From NCBI GenBank assembly GCA_031291845.1, contig JARLIH010000436.1, forward strand, positions 1 through 50,879: DNA of 50,879 nt, given 5' to 3'. The translations under genes and the position numbers were made by a program. Source of the stretch: Isosphaeraceae bacterium (lineage in GTDB: Bacteria; Planctomycetota; Planctomycetia; Isosphaerales; Isosphaeraceae). Shown here in pieces: positions 27,189-34,879 of the stretch. A model generated the notes under the pieces. The model saw only the letters and a list, made by a program, of their open reading frames with translations. It ran no database searches and was not told where the DNA came from. The number at the start of each line of letters is the position of its first letter. Within the stretch, counting starts at the first letter, position 1.

Positions 27189-27218
27189 AGTATAAGGAGG
27201 GTTGCGCTGGCTCGTCAA
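27189..27218 (-). promoter_or_regulatory. Promoter of the NTF2/HlyD/DevC/DevA operon
   Basis: On the minus strand TTGACG (27218-27213), an 18-nt spacer and TATACT (27194-27189): five of six at both boxes. It is one of the strongest sigma70-like promoters in the window. The start point is expected near 27182. Confidence 0.68.
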
Positions 27219-27263
27219 GAGCCAAGGATCTGATAATCCCAGTTACGGCGGAGCCCGTATTGG

Positions 27264-27800
27264 TCAGGTCTTCGCGCGGCTGAGGGCGGCGGTGGCGGTC
27301 GACGCGAAGCCGGGGGGGAGCGATTTGGGGACCCAGACGGCAACGGTCTTACCCGCCCAGCCGTCCGCGTCCTCCATCCCGATGGCCACGTAGTAGCGCC
27401 GGCCCTGGGGGAACTCGGTGGAGCGTTTGGCCTGGAGGTCGACCGTGAACGAGAAAGTGAACCGGTTTGCCGTCACGTGGACCGGCGTGAAGATCCCTGT
27501 CGGATTATTCTGCCGGTATTCGTCCGTGACGTGAAACTGGCCGATCTTCGGGCCAGGTTCTTCGTGGAACGTGACCCGCGAGCCGTTGTAGTGGAACTCG
27601 ATGGCCGTGCCGGAAATCTGGACCGGTACGAACTGGCCGTCGGGGGGCCAGAGGACCTGCGGCGTGACTTGGACGGTCTTGATGGAGAAGGTGAGCAGTT
27701 GGCGCCCCTCCAGCGCGTCGACTTCGGCCTGGAACCGCCGGGTTGACGGTCGTTGGCGCGTCTTGCCCTCGCGCCCTCGGCGCGGCAGAAAGGGGATCAT
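27264..27800 (-). CDS. Exported planctomycete protein with LEGRQLL motif
   Basis: A 178-residue protein. The basic N-terminus (RRGREGKTRQRPSTRRF) leads to VDALEGRQLLTFS at about 27-39, the planctomycete-specific N-terminal motif found on many exported proteins of this phylum. The mature region (about 40-178) is beta-rich with PPDGQFVPVQISG, YVAIGMEDADGWAGKTVAVWVP and aromatic residues, resembling an immunoglobulin-like or FN3-like domain with the ending seen in repeated extracellular modules. No anchor was found. The ATG at 27800 follows AAGGAAGG. It is monocistronic between the leader promoter and the DUF1501 gene. The function is unknown; a cell-surface or secreted structural role is inferred. 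Confidence 0.8.
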   Translation of the reverse strand: MIPFLPRRGREGKTRQRPSTRRFQAEVDALEGRQLLTFSIKTVQVTPQVLWPPDGQFVPVQISGTAIEFHYNGSRVTFHEEPGPKIGQFHVTDEYRQNNPTGIFTPVHVTANRFTFSFTVDLQAKRSTEFPQGRRYYVAIGMEDADGWAGKTVAVWVPKSLPPGFASTATAALSRAKT

Positions 27801-27942
27801 CAGGACCTTCCTTGTTCAGTCCGGCCCGCGGCGCGGGGTCTGGCGAAACGAAATGGGTGCGCGACAGGGGGCCGGCGCAATCGGGCGCGGCGTGACGGGT
27901 TTTCCCGGTTTTCGCCGTTCTTGTAAAGAGCGATTTCCGCGC

Positions 27943-29367
27943 TCAGGCCACGATCTCGCGAATGACGTGGCCGTGGACGTCGGTCAGGCGCCGGTCGATC
28001 CCGTTGTGGCGGAACGTGAGCCGGGTATGGTCGATGCCGAGCAGGTGGAGCACGGTGGCGTGCAGGTCATAGCCGTAAGTTGGGCTCTCGGCAGCCTTGT
28101 ACGACCATTCGTCGCTGGCGCCGTGGGTCGCGCCCCCTTTGATCCCGCCGCCGGCAAGCCACGAGGTGAACGTGAACGGGTTATGGTCGCGTCCCTTTCC
28201 CCCCTGGCTGCACGGCATCCGGCCGAACTCGGTCGTCCAGATGACGACGGTGTCTTCCAGTAGTCCGCGCGCCTTGAGGTCCTGAATGAGCGCGGCGGCG
28301 GGCCCGTCCATGCTGCGGCCCATGTCGCCGTGGTCGCGCGCGATGTCCTCGTGCGAGTCCCAGTTGCGGCGAGGGAAGCCGTTGTCCGCGCCGCTCCAGA
28401 CCTGGACGAAGCGCACCCCGCGCTCGAGCAGGCGGCGGGCGATGAGGCAGTTGCGGCCAAAGTCTTCGGTCACCGGCTCGCCGAGCCCATAGAGGGCCCG
28501 TGTCGCCGCTGACTCGCCGGCCAGGTCAAGCACCTCCGGCGCACTCAACTGCAGGCGGGCCGCCAGCTCGTACGAGGCGATGCGCGCGTCGAGGCGCGAG
28601 TCCCCCTCGCGCGTCGACTGGTGCTCACGGTTCAGGCGGTTCAAGAGCGCCAGGCCGTCGCGCTGGCTGTCGGGAGTAAGCGTGGGGTCGTCGGGTGGGA
28701 AGAGGTCGAAAATGGGGTTCTTCGCCCCCGGGCGGACCATCGTCCCCTGGAATGCGGCAGGCAGGAACCCCGCGCTCCAGTTCCCCGGCCCGTTCGGCGC
28801 GAACCCGCGCGAGTCGGGCAGGACCACGAACGAGGGCAAGTTCTCGTTCTGGCTCCCGAGCCCGTACGAGACCCAGGAGCCCACGCTCGGGAACCCTGGC
28901 AGCACGAAGCCCGTGCTCTGGAGGAACGTCGCGGGGCCGTGCACGTTCGACTTCGAGATCATCGCGGGGAGGAACGCGATCTCGTCGACGCACTTCGCCA
29001 GTTGCGGTACGAGGTCGCTCATCCAATGGCCGCACTGGCCGTACTGCTTCCATCCCCAGGGGCTCTTCATCACGGCGCCGGGGACGCTCTGGAAGAGCTC
29101 GACCTTGCCGCCGGGGTCGAAGGCCTCGCCGTGCTTCTGGATCAAGAGGGGCTTGTAGTCGAACGTGTCGCACTGGCTCGCAGCGCCCGACATGAACAGT
29201 TGCACGACGCGCTTCGCCTTGGCGCGGTGATGCAGGCCGCCGTTGAGGTCATGCCGAGGGGTGGGGTAGTCATTTGCAAGGAGGCCCTCGGACCCGAGCA
29301 GGTGCGCGAGTGCAATACCCCCGAGGCCGCCCCCGAGTTCCCACAGAAATGCGCGACGGTCGACCAT
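27943..29367 (-). CDS. DUF1501 family protein
   Basis: A 474-residue protein with an N-terminal export signal (DRRAFLWELGGGLGGIALAHLLG), in the form typical of DUF1501, where an Arg-Arg pair suggests Tat export. The domain shows an alkaline-phosphatase/sulfatase-like fold: KRVVQLFMSGAASQCDTFDYKP, FLPAMISKSNVHGPATF, VQVWSGADNG, DTVVIWTTEFGRMP and RDHNPFTFTSWLAGGGIKGG. DUF1501 genes in planctomycetes almost always follow a PSCyt1/DUF1549/DUF1553 gene, as here (15 nt gap), and the two are probably an exported partner pair, suggested in the literature to act on complex polysaccharides or sulfated substrates. The ATG at 29367 has GAGG 9 nt upstream. The exact reaction is unknown. Confidence 0.95.
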   Translation of the reverse strand: MVDRRAFLWELGGGLGGIALAHLLGSEGLLANDYPTPRHDLNGGLHHRAKAKRVVQLFMSGAASQCDTFDYKPLLIQKHGEAFDPGGKVELFQSVPGAVMKSPWGWKQYGQCGHWMSDLVPQLAKCVDEIAFLPAMISKSNVHGPATFLQSTGFVLPGFPSVGSWVSYGLGSQNENLPSFVVLPDSRGFAPNGPGNWSAGFLPAAFQGTMVRPGAKNPIFDLFPPDDPTLTPDSQRDGLALLNRLNREHQSTREGDSRLDARIASYELAARLQLSAPEVLDLAGESAATRALYGLGEPVTEDFGRNCLIARRLLERGVRFVQVWSGADNGFPRRNWDSHEDIARDHGDMGRSMDGPAAALIQDLKARGLLEDTVVIWTTEFGRMPCSQGGKGRDHNPFTFTSWLAGGGIKGGATHGASDEWSYKAAESPTYGYDLHATVLHLLGIDHTRLTFRHNGIDRRLTDVHGHVIREIVA

Positions 29368-29382
29368 CGGGCGTTTCCTCTA

Positions 29383-32358
29383 CTAATCGACAAAGAGAAA
29401 CTCATTGGTGTTGAAGAGTAATCGGCATGCATTCGCCAGCCCGTATTTCTCAGCGTACTCCGCGAGGGCCAGCCGTTCCGCGGGCCGGGCCGGCCTGCCA
29501 AGCGCGAGTTCATACGCACTTTCGATTTGCCCAAGCGGGTCCGGCGACAACCGCTGCACCCGGCTCGCAAACTGCTTCGACTGCTTCACGACGAACAGGT
29601 CGTTCAGCATCGCCAGGGCCTGGAGGGCGGTGATCGTGGTGTTGCGCACGGGGACGTTTGCGTTCGGGTCGGCGCTGTCCATGCAGTCGAGGAACGGATT
29701 CGGCACGCTCCGCACGGTGAAGCGGTAGACCGTGCGTCGCGTTGCGCCGGGCAGGTCGAGGGCCTCGGGGGCGGTGTGGTCGTAGATCGGCGAATGGTCG
29801 TCCTTGAAACGGAAGAGGGCAAAGCCCGGGCCACCCATGGTCGGGTCGAGCGTGCCGCTCACGGCCAGGACGCTGTCGCGCACTTCCTCGGCGTCGAGCC
29901 GCGTCCGGTTCATGCGCCAGAGGAGGCGGTTGTCGGCGTCGACCTTGGCGTGGGCCGGGTCGTCCGACGATGCTTGCCGGTACACGGCGCTCGTGACCAT
30001 CAGCCGGTCGAGCTGTTTGAAAGATTGGCCCCGGTCGCGAAAGGCGACGGCCAGCCAGTCGAGCAAGGCGGGGTGGGTCGGCAGCGAGCCGTTCCGGCCG
30101 AAGTCGTTGGGCGTGTCCACGATCCCCCGGCCGAAATGGTAATGCCACGCGCGGTTGACGATCGAGCGCCAGGTCAGGACGTTGTGCGGGCTGGCGACCC
30201 ACTCCGCCAGCGCGGCGCGGCGGCTCCCTTCGTCGTTCGGGTCGGCAAGCCTGAACTCGGAGTCGAGCCCCGCCAGGCACGATAGGGACCCGGCCCGTGC
30301 TGCCTCGCCCGGTTGCTCGACGTCCCCACGGCGCAGGATGTGAATCGGACGCGGGGCGTGCGCCTGCAACGCGTAGACCAACTCCGTCGGGGGGGTGGCC
30401 TGAAGCTGCGTGTCGAGCGCGGCCAACTCCGCGGCGCTCGCGTCGCGCTCGGTACGCAGGGTCGGGTCGATCAGCGCGTCGAGCTGCCGTTTCCGCGCGC
30501 GCTCGGTTTCTCGGATCTGGTAGCGCAGGTCGTCCCGGCGCGAGGCCGTGGGGTCGTTCGCGGCCGGCCGGGCGTGGCGGCTCCCTTGGCCGTCGACCAG
30601 GTGCCGCGTTCCCCAGCGCCCCGCCTCGATCGAGTCGAGCGCCTGCACGGGCCGGCCGCGCGCGACGTTCTCGCCGCCCGAGATCACCTCCAACTCGGCG
30701 AGCGCGAAGACGTAGTCGTTCGTTCGCTTCCAGAGCCGCGAGGCGGCAATGCGCACGAAGCGCGCTGAGGGCTTGCCGGGACGGACGAGGAACGGCTCGT
30801 CTTCCACGTTGGGTGAGTCGGGGCGGGTCTCGTCGGCGACAACGGCCGGGCGCGCGAAGGTCGGCTCGTCGGCCAGCTCGACGCGAAAGGCGGTCGGGAA
30901 GCCGAAGCCGGGAGTGTCTGGGAAGTCGGTCGGCCGCGCTGGGACGACGCGAATCTCGTCGATCGGCAAGACCCGGCCGAGGTCGACCTGGACCCAGGCC
31001 GTGGCTTCGGGCTTCGGGTGAATGGCCGAGTGGTAGCCGTTGGTCGGGCTGGGCGCGCCGGCGGCCGGGGCTGGGGCCTCGGCGAGCTGACGCCGCAACG
31101 AGTGGAGCGTCTGATCGAGCGCGGTGACCTCGGGGCTCGAGAGGGTGTCGATCTTGCGGGCGACCGCCTGGACCCGAGCGGCTGCCTCCGCACGCTTCGC
31201 CACGACGGCGGCCCGCCGCGCCGCGGCTTCGGGGCTGGGGCGCGGGCGGTCGCCCCGGTCGACGCCGGCGAAAACGGCCTGAAGCCGGTAGTAGTCGCGC
31301 TGGGGAATCGGGTCGAACTTGTGGTCGTGGCAACGGGCGCAGTGGACCGTCAGGCTCTGGAACGTCGACATCGCGTTCGACAGCATGTCGTCGCGGTCGT
31401 TCAGACGGGCCTTGAGCTTGTCGACGGTCCCCTCGCGCAGCTCGACGTGCCCGACGAAGTCCCAGGGTCCGGCCGCGAGGAATCCCGTGGCGACGATCCC
31501 CTTCGGGTCGCCCGGGAAGAGGACGTCGCCGGCAAGCTGCTCGCGGACGAAACGGGCGTACGGCACGTCGTCGTTGAACGACCGGATTACGTAGTCACGA
31601 TAGGGCCAGGCGTGGTCCCGGCGCTTGTCCTTGTCGTAACCGTGGGTGTCGCCGTAGTGCACGACGTCGAGCCAGTGCCGTCCCCAGCGCTCGCCGTAGC
31701 GCGGCGAGTCGAGCAGGCGATCGACGAGTTTCTCGTAGGCGTCGGGCCGCGTGTCGTCAAGGAACGCGGCAACCTCCTCAGGCGTTGGGGGGAGGCCATG
31801 GAGGTCGTAGGTCAGGCGGCGGATCAAGGTGCGCCGGTCGGCCTCGCGGCTCGGAGCGAGGCCCTTGTCCTCCAGCGTCTTCAGGACGAACGCGTCGATC
31901 GGCGTCCGGATCCAGGCCGCGTTCTTCACGGTGGGAACCGCGGGATGGGTGAGGGGCTGGAAGGCCCACCACGCCTGCCCCTCGAAACGCCGATCTTTCA
32001 GGACGAGCCCCTCGGGCCAGGTCGCTCCGTCGGCGATCCAACGGCGGATGGCTTCGACCTCGGGCTTCGCGAGCCGCTCCCCTTTTTGCGGCATCGCGGG
32101 TGGGTCGCCGGTGACCATTTCCAGGAGGAGGCTTTCGTCGGGCTTGCCCGCCACAACCGCCGGGCCGCCGTCGCCCCCCTTGCGGAGGTCGGCGACGCTC
32201 GCCAGCGACAGGTTGCCCTTGCGCGTCCCCTCCCCGTGGCAGTAAACGCAACGCTTCTCGAGGATCGGGGCGACTTGCTCCCGGAATTGCCCGTCGCCAG
32301 CTCCGTAGGCCGACGATCCCAGCCCCAACGCCAGCGCGACGGCGAGATGCTTTCCCAT
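29383..32358 (-). CDS. PSCyt1-DUF1549-DUF1553 cytochrome-like protein with inserted F5/8-type domain
   Basis: A 991-residue secreted protein. Signal peptide 1-20; PSCyt1 domain with a haem-binding CVYCH (Cys37, Cys40, His41); DUF1549 about 150-360, with the second CARCHDHKFDP motif near 340; an Ala/Arg-rich helical linker; a discoidin/F5/8-type C-like domain about 440-580 (AWVQVDLGRVLPIDEIRVVPARP, RFVRIAASRLWKRTND), expected to bind carbohydrate; and DUF1553 about 700-960 (LTWRSIVNRAWHYHFGRGI, TPNDFGRNG). This composition is a hallmark of planctomycetes. It precedes DUF1501 in one operon, and the ATG at 32358 has no strong ribosome site. A redox step on a glycan-type substrate in the periplasm is the usual hypothesis. 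Confidence 0.95.
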   Translation of the reverse strand: MGKHLAVALALGLGSSAYGAGDGQFREQVAPILEKRCVYCHGEGTRKGNLSLASVADLRKGGDGGPAVVAGKPDESLLLEMVTGDPPAMPQKGERLAKPEVEAIRRWIADGATWPEGLVLKDRRFEGQAWWAFQPLTHPAVPTVKNAAWIRTPIDAFVLKTLEDKGLAPSREADRRTLIRRLTYDLHGLPPTPEEVAAFLDDTRPDAYEKLVDRLLDSPRYGERWGRHWLDVVHYGDTHGYDKDKRRDHAWPYRDYVIRSFNDDVPYARFVREQLAGDVLFPGDPKGIVATGFLAAGPWDFVGHVELREGTVDKLKARLNDRDDMLSNAMSTFQSLTVHCARCHDHKFDPIPQRDYYRLQAVFAGVDRGDRPRPSPEAAARRAAVVAKRAEAAARVQAVARKIDTLSSPEVTALDQTLHSLRRQLAEAPAPAAGAPSPTNGYHSAIHPKPEATAWVQVDLGRVLPIDEIRVVPARPTDFPDTPGFGFPTAFRVELADEPTFARPAVVADETRPDSPNVEDEPFLVRPGKPSARFVRIAASRLWKRTNDYVFALAELEVISGGENVARGRPVQALDSIEAGRWGTRHLVDGQGSRHARPAANDPTASRRDDLRYQIRETERARKRQLDALIDPTLRTERDASAAELAALDTQLQATPPTELVYALQAHAPRPIHILRRGDVEQPGEAARAGSLSCLAGLDSEFRLADPNDEGSRRAALAEWVASPHNVLTWRSIVNRAWHYHFGRGIVDTPNDFGRNGSLPTHPALLDWLAVAFRDRGQSFKQLDRLMVTSAVYRQASSDDPAHAKVDADNRLLWRMNRTRLDAEEVRDSVLAVSGTLDPTMGGPGFALFRFKDDHSPIYDHTAPEALDLPGATRRTVYRFTVRSVPNPFLDCMDSADPNANVPVRNTTITALQALAMLNDLFVVKQSKQFASRVQRLSPDPLGQIESAYELALGRPARPAERLALAEYAEKYGLANACRLLFNTNEFLFVD

Positions 32359-32404
32359 GATGACTGGTCTCTGGAGGAGTGCTCGGGGGGGCGGAGCCCG
32401 TCGA

Positions 32405-33244
32405 TCAGTGAGACAGCCTGGCCCGAAAAGCGTTCACATCGGGGCACGTCGCGGCCCACTCGATGAGCTCATCGAGCCGGGCCTCGTCTTCGATCGGCTG
32501 GAGGCGGTCCTCGAGGTCGTTGGGGACGTTCGTGAAGCGCGCTCGCAGCACACTCAGGATGGCTCTTTGCATCTTTTCTGCGAACAGCTCCTGCAGGAAC
32601 GGTAGCTCGAGCATGGAACCTTTCCCTCCCAGGATGGCCATCAACCGAGCGTCATTATAACGAAGCCTGGTCAGGATTGCCGTGACCGCCAGCAGATTGT
32701 CGTGTTCCTCAGGCGGCGATTGCCGGTCGATGCGTTCGCGGCACTCCTTGATGACCGGCTCCGGTGGGCCGTCGATGCGGGCGAGAGGGACCCAGGGGAT
32801 CGCGCCCAGGTCGCCCGAGGTGAGGAGGTCTTCAGCGGGAATCGTCCAGAGCTCCACGACGCGCCAGTTCATGCGCCAGCGGGTCCAGCCACGCGGGCTC
32901 TCGAGTTCCTGAGTGTCCCCGGTTCGAAGGTTGCCCTTGGGGTGCAGGACCAAAGTGAGGACTTCGGGCAAGACCCGCCGGTCGAGGTAGACCAGGGCCA
33001 TGTCGCGCAGGACTTGCTCCTGGAGGCGCTGGTCCGGAAAGGTGGCCAGCTCCAGGACGAACAGGTGCGGCTCGGGCTCGCCGGCCAGGGTCACCTCGAC
33101 GAGGCCGTCGGGCAACTGCCGCGGCTGGACGACCTCGGCCTGCAAGGGCCGCCACGCGACGAGATTTCGCAGGCCCGCGATGCGCAGGATCGAATCGCCG
33201 TGGTGCTGGATGAGCCACTTGCTGGTCTTGTCGTAATCGTGCAT
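32405..33244 (-). CDS. Rpn-like PD-(D/E)XK family protein
   Basis: A 279-residue cytoplasmic protein. The N-terminus (DYDKTSKWLIQHHGDSILRIAGL) resembles the Rpn/YhgA-like recombination-promoting nuclease family. The putative nuclease core is LPDGLVEV...HLFVLELATFPDQRLQEQVLRDMALVYL: Asp, then Glu-Leu-Ala where active enzymes have E-x-K, so the catalytic Lys appears to be missing or displaced. The C-terminal half (about 180-279) is helical and Glu/Arg-rich, as in the DUF4351-type tails of cyanobacterial homologues. It lies 46 nt upstream of the cytochrome-like gene on the same strand but is probably unrelated in function. Such genes are often multi-copy and mobile. The ATG at 33244 is the first in frame with no strong site. 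Confidence 0.75.
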   Translation of the reverse strand: MHDYDKTSKWLIQHHGDSILRIAGLRNLVAWRPLQAEVVQPRQLPDGLVEVTLAGEPEPHLFVLELATFPDQRLQEQVLRDMALVYLDRRVLPEVLTLVLHPKGNLRTGDTQELESPRGWTRWRMNWRVVELWTIPAEDLLTSGDLGAIPWVPLARIDGPPEPVIKECRERIDRQSPPEEHDNLLAVTAILTRLRYNDARLMAILGGKGSMLELPFLQELFAEKMQRAILSVLRARFTNVPNDLEDRLQPIEDEARLDELIEWAATCPDVNAFRARLSH

Positions 33245-33277
33245 CGAAGGGGTCCGCGCGCGTCTCGGCCGGTCGTC

Positions 33278-34342
33278 CTACGGCTGGGACAACGGCCCAA
33301 TCGGCTGGAGGTTGGGGACGACCGTGACGCCCCCCTTGGTTCCGACGACTCTGTTAGTCGAGAGGATCGTGACGTTCTGGCTGTTCCCGATCGCGGAGTG
33401 GCCGAATGGCTCGCCGACGAGCGTCGTGTCGACGACGTTGTTGACTTTAACGAGGTTCAGGTTGCCCATGTCGTTCAGCACGAGTCCCTGCGCGTCGAGC
33501 CCCTTGAAGTACTGGACGTTCCCCTGCACGTCCACCAGCGCACTCCCCGCGAGGTTGGCAATGCTCGTCGACGCCCGCGCCGGCCCGTAGACGTGCTGGA
33601 CCTTGATGGCCAGGCCCGGCGGCGCTGACGGCGCGCCGGAGTCGGGAACGCCGGCGGTCGTAGGGTTCGTATACGCCAGGTTTGTCCCCGCCGTAAACTG
33701 GCCGCTGACCTGGGTCAAGACCCGGGAGCCGTTGGCGCCGGGGCTATAGGTCAGAGTGATCCCGTTGTCGCCGCCGGACTCCGTGCCGTTCTGGCCTTGT
33801 TCGAACGACTCGGGGAGTTCCCGCAAATTGACCTGTGTGTCTCCCTCGATCGCGTAGAGCTGGACAATGTTGACGCCGGCCGTAAGGTTGATCTGGCCGC
33901 CGCTGACCAGCGTAAACGGTGTCATTCGCAGGGCGCCGATCGGGCTCATGCCCACCCCGGTCAGGTTCTGTGCCGACACGCCCGCCGGGAGGATGCTGCG
34001 CAACGGCGCGAAGCCGGACCCGCCGGAGGCGAACCCGAAGATCCGGGTGCCGGGGTTCGTTCCGCTATAGACGAGGTTGAGCGACCCGTCGGGATTGACC
34101 GTGGAGCCGGCCAGGCTGCCGATGCCGTAGAGGGTTACGATCACGTGGGTACCGTCGGGAGTCGTGTAATCGAGCCGCCGGTCCGCGATCGAGATCCCGT
34201 TCTGGCGGTCGGTGACGCGGCCATACGGGGCGACGAGGTTATCGTCCGTCGGCCCCGAGAAGAAAAGACTCAAGGCCAGACGGTCCTCCAGCCCTTCGAT
34301 TGCCGGTCGAATTCGTCGCCTCGGACTGCGCGTGCGTTCCAT
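33278..34342 (-). CDS. Exported planctomycete protein with LEDRLAL motif
   Basis: About 354 residues from the ATG at 34342 (a weak GGGG site upstream; an ATG at 34426 is also in frame). A basic N-terminus (RTRSPRRRIRPA) leads to IEGLEDRLALSLF, the planctomycete N-terminal export motif. The remainder is beta-rich and Gly/Asn/Ser/Thr-rich: VIVTLYGIGSLAGSTVNPDGSL, INLTAGVNIVQLYAIEGD, with repeated VTGN/NLT-type turns typical of extracellular beta-helix or beta-sandwich domains. No anchor and no catalytic motif are seen. It begins 33 nt after the Rpn-like gene's start on the same strand and shares a short divergent promoter region with the small membrane protein gene at 34484. A surface or matrix role is inferred. 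Confidence 0.8.
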   Translation of the reverse strand: MERTRSPRRRIRPAIEGLEDRLALSLFFSGPTDDNLVAPYGRVTDRQNGISIADRRLDYTTPDGTHVIVTLYGIGSLAGSTVNPDGSLNLVYSGTNPGTRIFGFASGGSGFAPLRSILPAGVSAQNLTGVGMSPIGALRMTPFTLVSGGQINLTAGVNIVQLYAIEGDTQVNLRELPESFEQGQNGTESGGDNGITLTYSPGANGSRVLTQVSGQFTAGTNLAYTNPTTAGVPDSGAPSAPPGLAIKVQHVYGPARASTSIANLAGSALVDVQGNVQYFKGLDAQGLVLNDMGNLNLVKVNNVVDTTLVGEPFGHSAIGNSQNVTILSTNRVVGTKGGVTVVPNLQPIGPLSQP

Positions 34343-34483
34343 CACGTTCCGCCCCTTCCTCGCTTCCGGGCTTCGCGGGTCCTGCTGGTTTACCGGGTTC
34401 CACCAGGTCTCCCTATTTTTCGGCATAATAGCCGCGGCGGTTCCAGTCTGATTTCTTGGCCTCGGACAGGGTAGGTGCGGTCG

Positions 34484-34747
34484 ATGAGTTCGACGATGAC
34501 CCAGGTGCTATCGCTGGTTGGTGCGGTGCTGATCCTGGTCGGTTATGCGGGCCACCAATATGCGGGATTGCGGAGTAATGGGGCCACTTACGCGCTCCTC
34601 AATACAGTGGGGTCCGTTTTGCTCGCGGTGACCGCGTTACGACCACTCAATATGGGGGTGCTGCTCATGGAGACGGTCTGGGCGGGAGTCAGCCTGGCGA
34701 TCTTGGTACGTCTTTGGCGTGCCCGGGGCAGAGCGCTGAGGCGATAG
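34484..34747 (+). CDS. Small membrane protein, CBU_0592-like
   Basis: An 87-residue protein with three or four hydrophobic helices: VLSLVGAVLILVGYAGHQYAGL, TYALLNTVGSVLLAVTAL and VLLMETVWAGVSLAILVRLW. The order, including G-Y-A-G-H-Q, L-N-x-x-G-S and E-x-x-W, matches the CBU_0592 family of small integral membrane proteins (about 80-90 residues, unknown function). The ATG at 34484 is preferred over GTG 34475 because AGG lies 8 nt upstream. The basic tail RARGRALRR faces the cytoplasm. It is divergent from the LEDRLAL protein gene and followed after 132 nt by the heptad-repeat gene. Confidence 0.82.
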   Translation: MSSTMTQVLSLVGAVLILVGYAGHQYAGLRSNGATYALLNTVGSVLLAVTALRPLNMGVLLMETVWAGVSLAILVRLWRARGRALRR

Positions 34748-34879
34748 TGCGGCGGCGTTGTCCCTGGCAAGCAGGGCGCGGGGCCGTTAAACTTTGTCGG
34801 TTCCCGCGTATCCCAAGACGCGGTCGTAGGGAAACGGGTCGTTCTGTTCCCAGATCCGGCAGAATAAGGAGATTTTCTG

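Noticed and set aside
23707..27233. Two long plus-strand frames across the ABC export operon.
   Set aside because: They oppose five recognisable genes and contain no domain.
31018..32466. A long plus-strand frame opposite the PSCyt1/DUF1549 gene.
   Set aside because: A shadow of the haem-protein gene, whose CVYCH and CARCH motifs are clear on the minus strand.
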